Notes under the pieces: generated by a model
Told to the model about the DNA's origin: nothing
The model's input: the letters and a program-made list of their open reading frames with translations, nothing else
Databases searched by the model: none
Source: Croceicoccus ponticola
GTDB taxonomy: Bacteria > Pseudomonadota > Alphaproteobacteria > Sphingomonadales > Sphingomonadaceae
Length of the DNA stretch: 60,302 bases
Assembly: GCF_004004515.1 (NCBI RefSeq)
Contig: NZ_RXOL01000011.1
Coordinates: forward strand, 1-60,302
Direction of reading: 5' to 3'
Translations under genes and position numbers: made by a program
Part shown: positions 40,818-50,309 of the stretch, in pieces
Layout of the letters: every line of letters starts with the position of its first letter
Position numbering within the stretch: position 1 is the stretch's first letter

Positions 40818-41837
40818 ATGGAGCGCGAGAACCAGTTTGTCGGACAGTCGCAGTCGATCCTCGACGCGGTGGAGCGTGCCAGCCGCGCTGCCGCCTTGTC
40901 ACGCCCGGTGCTGGTCATCGGTGAGCGTGGGACCGGCAAGGAACTGATCGCTGAGCGCCTCCACCGCCTTTCCGACCGATGGGGCGAGCCGCTGATCGTG
41001 ATGAACTGCGCAGCTTTGCCCGAAACATTGATCGAGGCGGAATTGTTCGGGCACGAGGCCGGGGCGTTTACTGGCGCGACCAAAGTGCGCGAGGGGCGGT
41101 TCGAAGAAGCGGACGGCGGCACGCTGTTCCTCGACGAACTGGGCAGCCTGTCGATGGCAGCGCAGGAGCGCTTGTTGCGCGCAGTCGAATATGGCGAAGT
41201 GACGCGCATCGGATCGTCCCGCCCGCGCCGGGTCGACGTGCGGATCGTCGCCGCCACGAACGAGGATCTGCCCAGCCTTGCCGAACAGGGGCGCTTTCGC
41301 GCCGACCTGCTCGACCGCCTGTCGTTCGAAGTGATTACACTTCCTCCCCTGCGCGCGCGTGAGGGGGACGTGCTGGTGCTCGCTGATTTCTTTGCCCGCC
41401 GCATGGCCGCAGAATTGCGGTGGGAAGAATGGCCCGGATTTTCCGACGCGGTGATGGATGCGCTCGAAAGTCACGACTGGCCCGGCAACGTGCGCGAATT
41501 GCGCAATGCGGTGGAGCGCGCGGTCTACCGCTGGGACAACTGGGAAGCGCCGATCGGGGAGATCGTCTTCGATCCGTTCGACAGCCCTTGGGCGCCCAAG
41601 GCCTCGGTCGCGCCGTCCGCCGCGCGGAGCACGGCGCCGGCGCCCCAGGCTCGCGTGACCTTCGATTTTGCCGCCGTCACCGATTTGCGCGAAGCGGTCG
41701 ATTGTCACGAACGCGCCATCGTCGAAGCCGCGCTCGACCGTAACCGCTGGAATCAGCGCAAGACGGCAGAAGCGCTGGGCCTGTCATACGACCAGCTGCG
41801 CCATTGCATGAAGAAGCACGAGATATCGGCGAGCTGA
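40818..41837 (+). CDS. pspF: PspF, sigma54-dependent activator of the psp operon
   Basis: A 339-residue enhancer-binding protein without a receiver domain, as in PspF. The AAA+ domain starts at once (FVGQSQSILDAVERAS), with Walker A GERGTGKE, the sigma54-contacting GAFTGA loop, Walker B GGTLFLDELGS and the arginine-finger region. A Fis-type helix-turn-helix (RNRWNQRKTAEALGLSYDQL) ends the chain. It activates the divergent sigma54 promoter when PspA releases it. ATG 40818 begins the homology; the frame above it covers promoter DNA. Confidence 0.93.
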   Translation: MERENQFVGQSQSILDAVERASRAAALSRPVLVIGERGTGKELIAERLHRLSDRWGEPLIVMNCAALPETLIEAELFGHEAGAFTGATKVREGRFEEADGGTLFLDELGSLSMAAQERLLRAVEYGEVTRIGSSRPRRVDVRIVAATNEDLPSLAEQGRFRADLLDRLSFEVITLPPLRAREGDVLVLADFFARRMAAELRWEEWPGFSDAVMDALESHDWPGNVRELRNAVERAVYRWDNWEAPIGEIVFDPFDSPWAPKASVAPSAARSTAPAPQARVTFDFAAVTDLREAVDCHERAIVEAALDRNRWNQRKTAEALGLSYDQLRHCMKKHEISAS

Positions 41838-41914
41838 GCTGCGAAGCGGCTTGAAATTTACCTGACTTGCGCCTAATTGGCGACTCATCCCGACATTGTC
41901 GCGTACAAGGCCGG

Positions 41915-41945
41915 GCCGGAGCGGAACCGCCCCGGCGCGATTTTT
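41915..41945 (+). terminator. Intrinsic terminator between pspF and rimP
   Basis: A stem GCCGGAGCGG with CCGCCCCGGC (one A.C mismatch), AA loop, then GCGA and T5. It could end pspF transcription or act as a leader attenuator for the nusA operon, whose promoter was not identified. Confidence 0.6.
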
Positions 41946-41968
41946 CGTATGCGACGCATGGAGCCATG

Positions 41969-42547
41969 ATGACCGATATCGCACGTGCAACCGATCTGAT
42001 CGCGCAGGAAGTGACCGCTTCCGGCCTTGAGCTCGTGCGCGTGAAATTGTTCGGCCAGGATGACGAACGCACCTTGCAGGTCATGGCGGAAAACCCCGAA
42101 ACCGGTCAGTTGGTGATCGAGCAATGCATGGCGCTGTCTCGCCGTATTTCCGCCGCGCTCGACGCGCGAGAAGAAGCGGGCGACGATCTGATCGAAGGGG
42201 CCTACCGGCTCGAGGTTTCCAGCCCCGGCATCGACCGTCCGCTGACCCGCGCGAAGGATTTCGTGAACTGGGCGGGCCACGAAGTGCGCATCAACCTTGC
42301 CAAGGATGCCGAAGCGCCGGTGGGCAACCGCCGCACCTTTCACGGCGACCTTCTGGGGATAGAGGGCGACAAGATCGCCGTCGACGACCGCAAGAACGGG
42401 CGGGTCGAACTGACTTTTGCAACCATTCACTCGGCCAAGCTGGTCCTCACCGACAAGCTGATCGCCGCTACCGTCCCGCTCGACACCAGTGGCGCCGACG
42501 AGATCATTGAAACCGAAGACGATCTTCAGGAACAGGAAGACTCATAA
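41969..42547 (+). CDS. rimP: Ribosome maturation factor RimP
   Basis: A 192-residue RimP, needed for 30S subunit maturation. The N-terminal domain (LIAQEVTASGLELVRVKLFG) and the second domain entry YRLEVSSPGIDRPLTRAKDF are diagnostic. The C-terminus has an acidic extension (EIIETEDDLQEQEDS). GGAG precedes ATG 41966/41969. Its TAA overlaps the nusA ATG (TAATG), giving coupling to nusA as in many bacteria. Confidence 0.95.
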   Translation: MTDIARATDLIAQEVTASGLELVRVKLFGQDDERTLQVMAENPETGQLVIEQCMALSRRISAALDAREEAGDDLIEGAYRLEVSSPGIDRPLTRAKDFVNWAGHEVRINLAKDAEAPVGNRRTFHGDLLGIEGDKIAVDDRKNGRVELTFATIHSAKLVLTDKLIAATVPLDTSGADEIIETEDDLQEQEDS

Positions 42548-44226
42548 TGGCCAGCCCGATTTCCGCGAATCGTGCCGAACTGATTGCCATCGCCAATTCC
42601 GTGGCGAACGAGAAGATGATCGACAAGTCGATCGTCATCGAAGCGATGGAAGAAGCGATCCAGAAGTCGGCGCGCAACCGTTACGGCGCGGAAAACGACA
42701 TCCGCGCCAAGCTCGACCACAACACCGGCGACTTGCGCCTGTGGCGTGTCGTCGAAGTTGTCGAAGAGGTCGAGGACTACTTCAAGCAGGTTTCTGTCGA
42801 ACAGGCGCAGAAGCTTCAACCCGGTGCGGTCGTCGGCGACTACATCGTCGACCCGCTGCCGCCGGTCGACCTTGGCCGCATCGATGCGCAGTCGGCCAAG
42901 CAGGTCATCTTCCAGAAGGTCCGCGACGCAGAGCGTGAACGCCAGTACGAAGAGTTCAAGGACCGCGCCGGCGAAATCATCACCGGCGTCATCAAGTCTG
43001 TCGAATTCGGCCACGTGATCGTCAACCTCGGCCGGGCCGAAGGCATCATCCGTCGCGATCAGCAGATCCCGCGCGAAATGGCCCGCGTCGGCGAGCGCGT
43101 CCGCGCATGGATCATGAAGGTCGAACGGTCGAACCGCGGCCCGCAGATCTTCCTGTCCCGCGCGCATCCCGAATTCATGAAGAAGCTGTTCGCGCAGGAA
43201 GTGCCCGAAATCTACGACGGCATCATCGAGATCAAGGCTGCGGCCCGCGATCCGGGCAGCCGTGCCAAGATCGGCGTCATCAGCCACGACAGCAGCATCG
43301 ACCCCGTCGGCGCCTGCGTCGGCATGAAGGGCAGTCGCGTCCAGGCCGTCGTGCAGGAACTGCAGGGCGAGAAGATCGACATCATCCCGTGGAGCGAGGA
43401 TACCGCGACGTTCATCGTCAACGCGCTCCAGCCCGCGACCGTCAGCCGCGTCGTCATCGACGAGGACGAGAGCCGCATCGAAGTCGTCGTCCCCGATGAC
43501 CAGCTTTCGCTCGCTATCGGTCGCCGCGGTCAGAACGTGCGTTTGGCGAGCCAGCTGACTGACAGCCAGATCGACATCATGACCGAGGCGGAATCGAGCG
43601 AGAAGCGGCAGAAGGAATTCGCCGAACGCTCGAAGATGTTCGAGGAAGAACTCGACGTCGACGAAACGCTGGCGCAGCTGCTGGTTGCCGAAGGCTTCAC
43701 CGAGATGGACGAAGTCGCCTATGTCGACCGCGACGAACTGTCGGGCATCGAAGGATTCGACGAAGATCTGGCCGAGGAACTGCAGTCCCGCGCGATCGAA
43801 GCGCTGGAGCGTCGCGAAGCCGCTTTCCGCGAACAGCGCCGCGAACTGGGCGTTGACGATGCGCTGGCCGAGCTGCCGCACTTGAACGAGGAAATGCTGG
43901 TCGTGCTGGGCAAGGCGGGCATCAAGACGCTCGACGATCTGGCCGATCTCGCCACCGACGAACTGATCGCCCGCAAGCGCGAAGCGCCGCGCCGCCGGAA
44001 CACCACCGACGGTCCGCCACTCAAGCGCAACGTGCGCGAACAGGACAAGGGCGGCGTGCTGGGCGAATTCGCTCTTTCGGAAGAGCAGGGCAACGAAGTC
44101 ATCATGGCTGCGCGCGCCCACTGGTTCGAAGACGAGACCGAAGACGCAACCAGTGACCAGGCCGCGGCGGCTCCGGCTGCCGTTCCCGCAGACGAGGAGG
44201 CCGCCAATGCGGAATCCTCACAATGA
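42547..44226 (+). CDS. nusA: Transcription termination/antitermination factor NusA
   Basis: A 559-residue NusA: N-terminal RNA-polymerase-binding domain (ELIAIANSVANEKMIDKSIV), an S1 domain (GEIITGVIKSVEFGHVIVNLG), two KH domains (GACVGMKGSRVQAVVQEL and LAIGRRGQNVRLASQL) and C-terminal helix-hairpin-helix-like acidic repeats (QLLVAEGFTEMDEVAYVD, VVLGKAGIKTLDDLADLA). It modulates pausing and termination. Its last 20 bases overlap the ylxR start. Confidence 0.96.
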   Translation: MASPISANRAELIAIANSVANEKMIDKSIVIEAMEEAIQKSARNRYGAENDIRAKLDHNTGDLRLWRVVEVVEEVEDYFKQVSVEQAQKLQPGAVVGDYIVDPLPPVDLGRIDAQSAKQVIFQKVRDAERERQYEEFKDRAGEIITGVIKSVEFGHVIVNLGRAEGIIRRDQQIPREMARVGERVRAWIMKVERSNRGPQIFLSRAHPEFMKKLFAQEVPEIYDGIIEIKAAARDPGSRAKIGVISHDSSIDPVGACVGMKGSRVQAVVQELQGEKIDIIPWSEDTATFIVNALQPATVSRVVIDEDESRIEVVVPDDQLSLAIGRRGQNVRLASQLTDSQIDIMTEAESSEKRQKEFAERSKMFEEELDVDETLAQLLVAEGFTEMDEVAYVDRDELSGIEGFDEDLAEELQSRAIEALERREAAFREQRRELGVDDALAELPHLNEEMLVVLGKAGIKTLDDLADLATDELIARKREAPRRRNTTDGPPLKRNVREQDKGGVLGEFALSEEQGNEVIMAARAHWFEDETEDATSDQAAAAPAAVPADEEAANAESSQ

Positions 44227-44947
44227 GCCGCTAACCGACAGCTTCGATGACGGAACGGCGCGAACCGCAAGGTCCGCGCCGCAACGCCGCTGTGTGTTGA
44301 GCGGGCGGACTGCTCCGCGCGAAGAATTGCTGCGGCTGGCCGTAGGACCCGAAGGTCAGGTCTTGCCCGACGCCCATGCCAAGGCGCCGGGGCGCGGCGC
44401 GTGGATCGGTGCCAACAGGGTCGAGCTTGAAGAAGCGCTGGCCAAGGGCCATCTCAAGGGTGCGATGGCGCGCGGGTTCAAGACGAACGCGTTGCGCCTT
44501 CCGGACAACCTTTCCGATCTGGTGCAAGCGTCGCTGACCCGCGCGCTGACCGACCGGTTGGGGATCGAATGGCGCTCGGGCAACCTGATCGCCGGGTCTG
44601 ATCGCATTGCCGAACAGGCGCGGTCGGGCAAGGTTCATTGGCTCGGCCACGCCAGCGATGCAGGCGAAGACGGCTCGCGCCGGCTGGACCAGGCATGGCG
44701 TGTCGGCAGGGACGCCGAAGGCTCTGGCCTTGGCGGAACGCGCTTGCCACTGGACCGCGCGGCTCTGTCTGTGGCATTGGGCCGCGAGAATGTCGTCCAC
44801 CTTGCCGTGACCGACCGCGCCGCAGCGGCGCGCATCACGGCGCAGCTGGCGCGATTGACGCATTTTCTCGGCCAAGGCGAGCAAGCGGGCGGAAATCCCG
44901 AAGGCAGCCGAAGCACGGATCCGCCCCTGACCGGTAAGGCTGCTTAA
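44207..44947 (+). CDS. YlxR (DUF448) fused to an L7Ae/YlxQ-like domain
   Basis: A 246-residue protein. An N-terminal polar leader precedes the YlxR domain (RRCVLSGRTAPREELLRLAV, PGRGAWI, ALAKGHLKGAMARGF). The second half (QASLTRALTDRLGI, later DRAALSVALGRENVVHLAVTD) resembles the ribosomal L7Ae/YlxQ RNA-binding fold, which is a separate gene in Bacillus. Both are RNA-binding proteins of the nusA-infB operon. The ATG at 44207 lies inside the nusA 3' end, after GGAGG. Confidence 0.88.
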   Translation: MRNPHNEPLTDSFDDGTARTARSAPQRRCVLSGRTAPREELLRLAVGPEGQVLPDAHAKAPGRGAWIGANRVELEEALAKGHLKGAMARGFKTNALRLPDNLSDLVQASLTRALTDRLGIEWRSGNLIAGSDRIAEQARSGKVHWLGHASDAGEDGSRRLDQAWRVGRDAEGSGLGGTRLPLDRAALSVALGRENVVHLAVTDRAAAARITAQLARLTHFLGQGEQAGGNPEGSRSTDPPLTGKAA

Positions 44948-45046
44948 CGCGGCCGAGGCCCGAGGCACCGCCCCGATCTCCCGTGCGCCATGCACGCGGA
45001 CGGACCGGGGACGAGACAAAGTATTTTTGAAGGACGTTTTGACCGT

Positions 45047-47656
45047 ATGAGCGATACCAACGACACCCCCCGGACCCGCAAGCCGCTTGGCCTCAAGCGC
45101 TCGGTGGACGCGGGCGAGGTCAAGCAGACCTTCAGCCACGGCCGGACCAACAAGGTCGCGGTCGAGGTCAAGCGTCGCCGCAAGATCCTGAAGCCCGGCG
45201 AAACCGCCGCGCCCGCACCGGAAACGGCACCCGAGCCTGTGGCTGTTGCCGCACCTCCGCCGCCGCCTGCGCCGACCCCTGCGCCCCGTCAGCCCGCGCC
45301 CAGCCGCGAGAGCCGGCAGGAAATGCAGACCCGCCTGCTGCGCGAGGCCGAGGAAGCGCGACTTGCCACGCAGGAAATGACCAACCGCCGCGAGGAAGAC
45401 GAGCGGCTGAGGGCGTTCGAAGAAGAAAAGCGCCGCGCCGAGGATAATCGCGCGCAGGAAAAGGCCGCCGCCGAAGGGACGAGCAAGCCCGCAGCCGAGG
45501 TCGCCAAGCCGACGGTTGAAGAACCGGCGGCACCGGCTGTTGAGGCCGAGGCGCCCGCCGTCGAGGCTTCCACCGCCGAAGCGCCCGCGACAGAACCCGC
45601 AGGAGGAGAAGCAACGGCCGAAGAGGGCGCGGAAGCCGCTCCCGCGCCGCGTCGCTTCACCCCGGTCAAGCGCCCCGAAGTCAAGCGTCCGCCGGTCGAG
45701 AAGAAGCCGGCCAAGACCGAAAAGCGCGACGACCGTACGACCGAATCGATGGCCGACCGCCGCCGCAGCGGCAAGTTGTCCGTGACCAAGGCGCTGAACG
45801 AGGACGAGGGCCGTCGCGCCCGCAGCCTCGCCGCGCTGAAGCGCGCCCGTGAAAAGGAACGCCGCGTCCACGGTGGTGGCGGTTCGCGCCAGCCGCGCGA
45901 AAAGCAGGTTCGCGACGTTATCGTGCCAGAAGCGATCACGGTTCAGGAACTGGCCCAGCGCATGGCCGAGAAGGGTGCCGACCTCGTGAAGGCGCTGTTC
46001 AACATGGGCATGATGGTCACCGTCAACCAGACGATCGACCAGGACACCGCTGAACTGCTGGTCGAAGAATTCGGCCACAACCTGCAGCGCGTATCCGAGG
46101 CCGACGTCGACATCGTTTCGACCGAAGACGTCGATGCCGAAGAAACGCTGGAGCCGCGTCCCCCGGTCGTCACGATCATGGGCCACGTCGACCACGGCAA
46201 GACCAGCCTGCTCGACGCGTTGCGCGGGACCGACGTGACCGCTGGCGAGGCCGGCGGCATCACGCAGCATATCGGTGCGTACCAGATCACCACCAAGGAC
46301 AAGCAGAAGATCACGTTCCTCGACACGCCCGGACACGAAGCGTTTACCGAGATGCGTGCGCGTGGCGCCAATGTCACCGACATCGTGATCCTGGTGGTGG
46401 CCGCCGACGACGGGCTGATGCCGCAGACGATCGAGGCCATCAATCACACCAAGGCCGCCGGCGTGCCGATGATCGTTGCAATCAACAAGATCGACAAGCC
46501 CGAAGCCAACGCGAAGAAGATCCGCGAACGTCTGCTCGAGCACGAAATCGTGGTCGAGGCGATGAGCGGCGATGTGCAGGACGTCGAGGTTTCGGCCAAG
46601 ACGAAGCAGGGCCTCGACACCTTGCTCGAAGCGATCGCCAACCAGGCCGAGCTGCTTGAACTCAAGGCTAACCCCGACCGCGCCGCCGAAGCGACGGTGA
46701 TCGAGGCGCAGCTGGACAAGGGCAAGGGGCCGCTGGCCACCGTGCTCGTCACGCGCGGCACGCTGAAGCGTGGCGACATCTTCGTCGTAGGCACACAGAG
46801 CGGCCGCGTCCGTGCCCTGCTCGACGACAAGGGTCGCCAGATCAAGGAAGCCGGTCCGTCCATGCCGGTCGAGGTCCTGGGCCTTGGCGGCGTGCCGAAT
46901 GCCGGTGACCAGCTGACGGTGGTCGAGAACGAGCAGCGCGCCCGCGAGGTTTCGGCCTATCGTACGGAAAAGGCGAACGACAAGCGCACCACGTCTGTTC
47001 CGGCCAACTTCGAGAACATGTTCTCGGCGCTCAAGAGCAGCGTGATCGAATACCCGGTGGTCGTGAAGGCCGACGTTCAGGGTTCGGTCGAGGCCATCAA
47101 CTCGGCTCTCAACCGCCTGTCGAACGACGACATCAAGGTTCGCGTCCTGCATTCGGGCGTCGGCGCCATTACCGAGAGCGACGTTACGCTCGCGGCGGCA
47201 ACCGGTGCGCCCATCATCGGCTTCAACGTGCGTCCGAACGCCAAGGCGCGCCAGCAGATGGAAAAGGACAAGGTCCGGCTGATGTATCACGACGTGATCT
47301 ATCACCTGACCGAAGAGATTACGAAGGAACTGATCGGCGAGCTTGGCCCGGAACGCATCGAGCATGTCATCGGCCGCGCCGAGGTCAAGCAGGTGTTCCC
47401 CGCCGGCAAGAAGGACAAGGCGGCCGGCCTGCTGGTGCAGGAAGGCGTCATCCGCAAGGGTCTCTTCGCGCGTCTTACCCGCAACGACGTCATCGTGTCC
47501 GCAACGACGATCCAGTCGCTGCGGCGGTTCAAGGACGACGTGGACGAAGTCCGCGGCGGCCTCGAATGCGGTGTCGTGCTGGCCGATACGAACGAGATCA
47601 AGGCTGGCGATCAGCTGGAAGTCTTTGAGATCGAGGAACGCGAACGCGTGCTTTGA
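45047..47656 (+). CDS. infB: Translation initiation factor IF-2
   Basis: An 869-residue IF-2 that brings fMet-tRNA to the 30S subunit. The N-terminal 300 residues are an Ala/Pro/Glu-rich, low-complexity extension with a coiled coil ([16 protein letters not shown]). The GTPase domain follows: [12 protein letters not shown] (near residue 378), [11 protein letters not shown] and NKIDKPEAN, then domains II-IV ending [15 protein letters not shown] 45047 ([12 protein letters not shown]) is the likely start; its Shine-Dalgarno AGGA is rather far upstream. Confidence 0.96.
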   Translation: MSDTNDTPRTRKPLGLKRSVDAGEVKQTFSHGRTNKVAVEVKRRRKILKPGETAAPAPETAPEPVAVAAPPPPPAPTPAPRQPAPSRESRQEMQTRLLREAEEARLATQEMTNRREEDERLRAFEEEKRRAEDNRAQEKAAAEGTSKPAAEVAKPTVEEPAAPAVEAEAPAVEASTAEAPATEPAGGEATAEEGAEAAPAPRRFTPVKRPEVKRPPVEKKPAKTEKRDDRTTESMADRRRSGKLSVTKALNEDEGRRARSLAALKRAREKERRVHGGGGSRQPREKQVRDVIVPEAITVQELAQRMAEKGADLVKALFNMGMMVTVNQTIDQDTAELLVEEFGHNLQRVSEADVDIVSTEDVDAEETLEPRPPVVTIMGHVDHGKTSLLDALRGTDVTAGEAGGITQHIGAYQITTKDKQKITFLDTPGHEAFTEMRARGANVTDIVILVVAADDGLMPQTIEAINHTKAAGVPMIVAINKIDKPEANAKKIRERLLEHEIVVEAMSGDVQDVEVSAKTKQGLDTLLEAIANQAELLELKANPDRAAEATVIEAQLDKGKGPLATVLVTRGTLKRGDIFVVGTQSGRVRALLDDKGRQIKEAGPSMPVEVLGLGGVPNAGDQLTVVENEQRAREVSAYRTEKANDKRTTSVPANFENMFSALKSSVIEYPVVVKADVQGSVEAINSALNRLSNDDIKVRVLHSGVGAITESDVTLAAATGAPIIGFNVRPNAKARQQMEKDKVRLMYHDVIYHLTEEITKELIGELGPERIEHVIGRAEVKQVFPAGKKDKAAGLLVQEGVIRKGLFARLTRNDVIVSATTIQSLRRFKDDVDEVRGGLECGVVLADTNEIKAGDQLEVFEIEERERVL

Positions 47657-47682
47657 TCGCGTTTCGATAATGACATGAATTG

Positions 47683-47714
47683 GCGGGGCGCCGGGCATCT
47701 GTCCGGCGCCCCGC
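47683..47714 (+). terminator. Hairpin terminator after infB
   Basis: A perfect 12-bp GC-rich stem (GCGGGGCGCCGG and complement) with loop GCATCTGT, 27 bases after the infB stop, followed by a short TTTT after six bases. Termination may be partial. Confidence 0.65.
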
Positions 47715-47748
47715 TGACGTTTTCACGCCGGCAAGACAGGACTTTTCG

Positions 47749-48285
47749 ATGCCTCGTTACTGCGCCTTTTTTGCCAGCATGAATGTCGGCGGCAACCGGC
47801 TGGCGATGGCCGATCTGCGCCATGTGCTTGAACGGGAGGAGCTGGAGGACGTCGAAACCGTCGTCGCCAGCGGCAACGTGCTGTTCTCGTTCGATGACCG
47901 CCCGACAGAGGGGTTGTCCGAGATGCTCGCGTATATCGTCAAGGATCGCTTTGGCTTCGACACATTTGCCGCAGTGCGCAGCATCGACGAAGTTCGCGCG
48001 GCGATAGAGGGTAACCCGTTCAGCGCGGACGGGCAGGACAATCTTGTCCATACTTTGTTCGCATCGGGCCCAGTCAGTCCGGCGAATGTCGAACGGGTGA
48101 TTGCCGATTACACGGGACGCGGCGCAGAGCGGATCGCCGCCGGAGAGCGATCGCTTCACGTCGATTACGTTTCGGGCGTCGGGGGCAGCAGGCTGACGGG
48201 TCCCTTCATCGAGCGTCGACTGGGTTGCAGCGTGACGGGCCGCAACATGCAAAGCCTGAAACGCATATTGGACAAGATGGCGTGA
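47749..48285 (+). CDS. DUF1697 family protein
   Basis: A 178-residue protein beginning [15 protein letters not shown], with [27 protein letters not shown] (motifs [10 protein letters not shown] and VASGNVLF) and the C-terminal [15 protein letters not shown]; this is the DUF1697 pattern. Function unknown in the family. AGGA before the ATG at 47749 supports the start. It stands between infB and rbfA, where most bacteria have none. Confidence 0.88.
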   Translation: MPRYCAFFASMNVGGNRLAMADLRHVLEREELEDVETVVASGNVLFSFDDRPTEGLSEMLAYIVKDRFGFDTFAAVRSIDEVRAAIEGNPFSADGQDNLVHTLFASGPVSPANVERVIADYTGRGAERIAAGERSLHVDYVSGVGGSRLTGPFIERRLGCSVTGRNMQSLKRILDKMA

Positions 48286-48559
48286 TGGCGACAAGCAGCG
48301 CCTGGTCGGCGTCACGAACCAAGCGATAGCCAGAGGGCGGGCCAGACAGGCTGCGATTGTCGCGAAATTTCACCAGGCGGTAGCGGCAGCCTTACTGGAA
48401 TCGAACTTCTGGTCCTTGGCGCACCTATACCCCGCTGCGGGTATTCACGATTATTCTCCGCCGATTGGCGGTTTCAGGGCAACGACGGGCCGTGACGGTG
48501 GAAGGCTTCGTCACGGTTTGTTGCAAATTGTCGCAGCCTATCCCAAGTCGGGTATTGCC

Positions 48560-48958
48560 ATGGCACGCCCCACGACCACTCCCGAAGATCGCTCCGTCCG
48601 CCTGTTGAAGGTGGGTGAGCGCGTACGCCACGTGTTGAGCGAGCTGTTGAGCCGCCAGCAGGTGCACGACGATGTCTTGTCCTCGACGACGGTCAGCATC
48701 ACTGAAGTGCGCATGACGCCCGACCTTCGGCAGGCGAAAGTCTACGTGAAGCCGTTGCTGGGCACTGACGAGGGCAAGGTGGTGAAGGCGTTGCAGGTCA
48801 ACACCGCGTTCTTTCAGCGCGAGGTGGCCAAGCGGCTAGGCCTGAAAAACGCAGCCAAGCTGCAGTTCCGGCTGGATGAAACGTTCGACGAGGCGACCCG
48901 GATCGACCGGCTGCTCGACGATCCGCGCGTTCGCCGCGACGTCGCCGACGAAGATTGA
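48560..48958 (+). CDS. rbfA: 30S ribosome-binding factor RbfA
   Basis: A 132-residue cold-shock ribosome maturation factor: [20 protein letters not shown], the KH-like core [21 protein letters not shown] and [25 protein letters not shown] (motifs [13 protein letters not shown]). ATG 48560 is the homology start. The 274-base gap before it, with no gene recognised, may carry its own promoter. Confidence 0.94.
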   Translation: MARPTTTPEDRSVRLLKVGERVRHVLSELLSRQQVHDDVLSSTTVSITEVRMTPDLRQAKVYVKPLLGTDEGKVVKALQVNTAFFQREVAKRLGLKNAAKLQFRLDETFDEATRIDRLLDDPRVRRDVADED

Positions 48959-49018
48959 ACCGAGCGCGACCCAAACGAACGGGTCGGCAAGGTTTGAGCG
49001 CAGAGCGTAAGCGAGGGT

Positions 49019-49597
49019 ATGGCCAAGCTCTATTTCTACTATGCCAGCATGAACGCCGGGAAATCGACGAACCTGCTTCAGGCCGATTTCAATTATCGCG
49101 AACGCGGCATGGCGACGATGCTTTGGACCGCGGCATTGGACCATCGCTCCCTCAGCAAGGCGATCGCCAGCCGCATCGGGCTTGAGGCAGAAGCTCACCG
49201 CTTCGACGCAGCAACCGATCTTCACGCCCGCGTTACCGCCGCGCATCATGTCGAACCGCTCGCCTGCGTGTTGATCGACGAAGCGCAGTTTCTGACCCGC
49301 GATCAGGTGTGGCAATGCGCGCGGCTGGCGGATCAGGCGAACATCCCAGTGCTGTGCTATGGTCTGCGCACGGATTTTCAGGGTGAACTTTTCGAAGGGG
49401 CGGCGGCGCTGCTGGGCATTGCCGATGCGCTGATCGAATTGAAGGCGGCCTGCCATTGCGGGCGCAAGGCGACGATGAACCTGCGCGTCGATGCGGGCGG
49501 TGGCGCTGTCGTCGAAGGCGCGCAGACCGAAATCGGCGGCAACGACCGTTACGTTGCGCTTTGCCGCAAGCATTTCAGCGAGGCGCTGGCAGGCTGA
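49019..49597 (+). CDS. tdk: Thymidine kinase
   Basis: A 192-residue type-II thymidine kinase that phosphorylates thymidine for salvage. Walker A is SMNAGKSTNLLQ, Walker B LIDEAQFL, the lasso/substrate region GLRTDFQGELFEG, and two zinc knuckle pairs are visible as CHCGRKA and CRKH. It begins 60 bases after rbfA. Thymidine kinase is not a usual member of this operon. Confidence 0.95.
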   Translation: MAKLYFYYASMNAGKSTNLLQADFNYRERGMATMLWTAALDHRSLSKAIASRIGLEAEAHRFDAATDLHARVTAAHHVEPLACVLIDEAQFLTRDQVWQCARLADQANIPVLCYGLRTDFQGELFEGAAALLGIADALIELKAACHCGRKATMNLRVDAGGGAVVEGAQTEIGGNDRYVALCRKHFSEALAG

Positions 49598-49622
49598 CCC
49601 TTCGCCCCCTATCTAGGCAACC

Positions 49623-50306
49623 ATGTCCGAAACCCTGATCCTCGCCGCGATCCTGATCCCGGTGCTCATCGTCTCCATCGTGTTCCACGAAGTGGCCCAC
49701 GGCTGGATGGCGCTTGCCCTTGGCGACACCACGGCAAAGGAGCGGGGGCGGCTGACGCTAAACCCCGTGCGCCACGTCGATCCGGTCGGTACGCTGTTGG
49801 TGCCGGGCGCGCTGGCGCTGGTCGGCGGGCCGGTGTTCGGATGGGCGAAACCGGTGCCGGTGAACAAATGGCGGCTGAACAACCCGCGCACCGGCATGAT
49901 GGCGGTCGCTGCCGCAGGGCCGGGCACCAACATCTTGCTGGCGCTGGTGGCGACGATCGTGCTGGGACTTGTCGCGCGGGGGCTGACGGGCGCGCCGGGC
50001 GATGGACTGGCTCTGGTTGTCCTGGCGCTGAACTACGCGATCCTGATCAATCTCTTCCTCGCGTTCTTCAACCTCCTGCCGATCCCGCCGTTCGACGGTT
50101 CGCACATCATGGAAGGGTTGCTGCCCCGCAAATGGGCGGCGGCCTACGAAAAGCTGCGCCCGGTCGGCATGATCCTGTTCGTGATCCTGATCGCGGCGAC
50201 TTGGGCCTTTCCCGATGCGGGGATCATCGAACGCATCATCCTCCCCCCGGTCGAATGGCTGCGATCCCATTTCATGACGCTTGCCGTCGCCATTGCGGGG
50301 AACTGA
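49623..50306 (+). CDS. Site-2 protease family (M50) membrane metalloprotease
   Basis: A 227-residue integral-membrane protein with five or six hydrophobic segments. The zinc motif HEVAH is at residues 22-26 in the first helix and NLLPIPPFDGS supplies the third ligand, an aspartate, in the NPDG-like motif of M50 proteases. Relatives cut membrane-anchored substrates such as anti-sigma factors; this short form lacks a PDZ domain. It begins 25 bases after tdk and ends 3 bases before truB. Substrate unknown. Confidence 0.9.
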   Translation: MSETLILAAILIPVLIVSIVFHEVAHGWMALALGDTTAKERGRLTLNPVRHVDPVGTLLVPGALALVGGPVFGWAKPVPVNKWRLNNPRTGMMAVAAAGPGTNILLALVATIVLGLVARGLTGAPGDGLALVVLALNYAILINLFLAFFNLLPIPPFDGSHIMEGLLPRKWAAAYEKLRPVGMILFVILIAATWAFPDAGIIERIILPPVEWLRSHFMTLAVAIAGN

Positions 50307-50309
50307 TTC

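Noticed and set aside
44231-47698. 1155-codon open frame on the minus strand
   Set aside because: It is antisense to ylxR and infB, which are certain; long antisense frames are expected in GC-rich genes.
48286-48559. In-frame upstream extension of rbfA (start at 48416)
   Set aside because: The extra residues do not match RbfA, and homology begins at ATG 48560.
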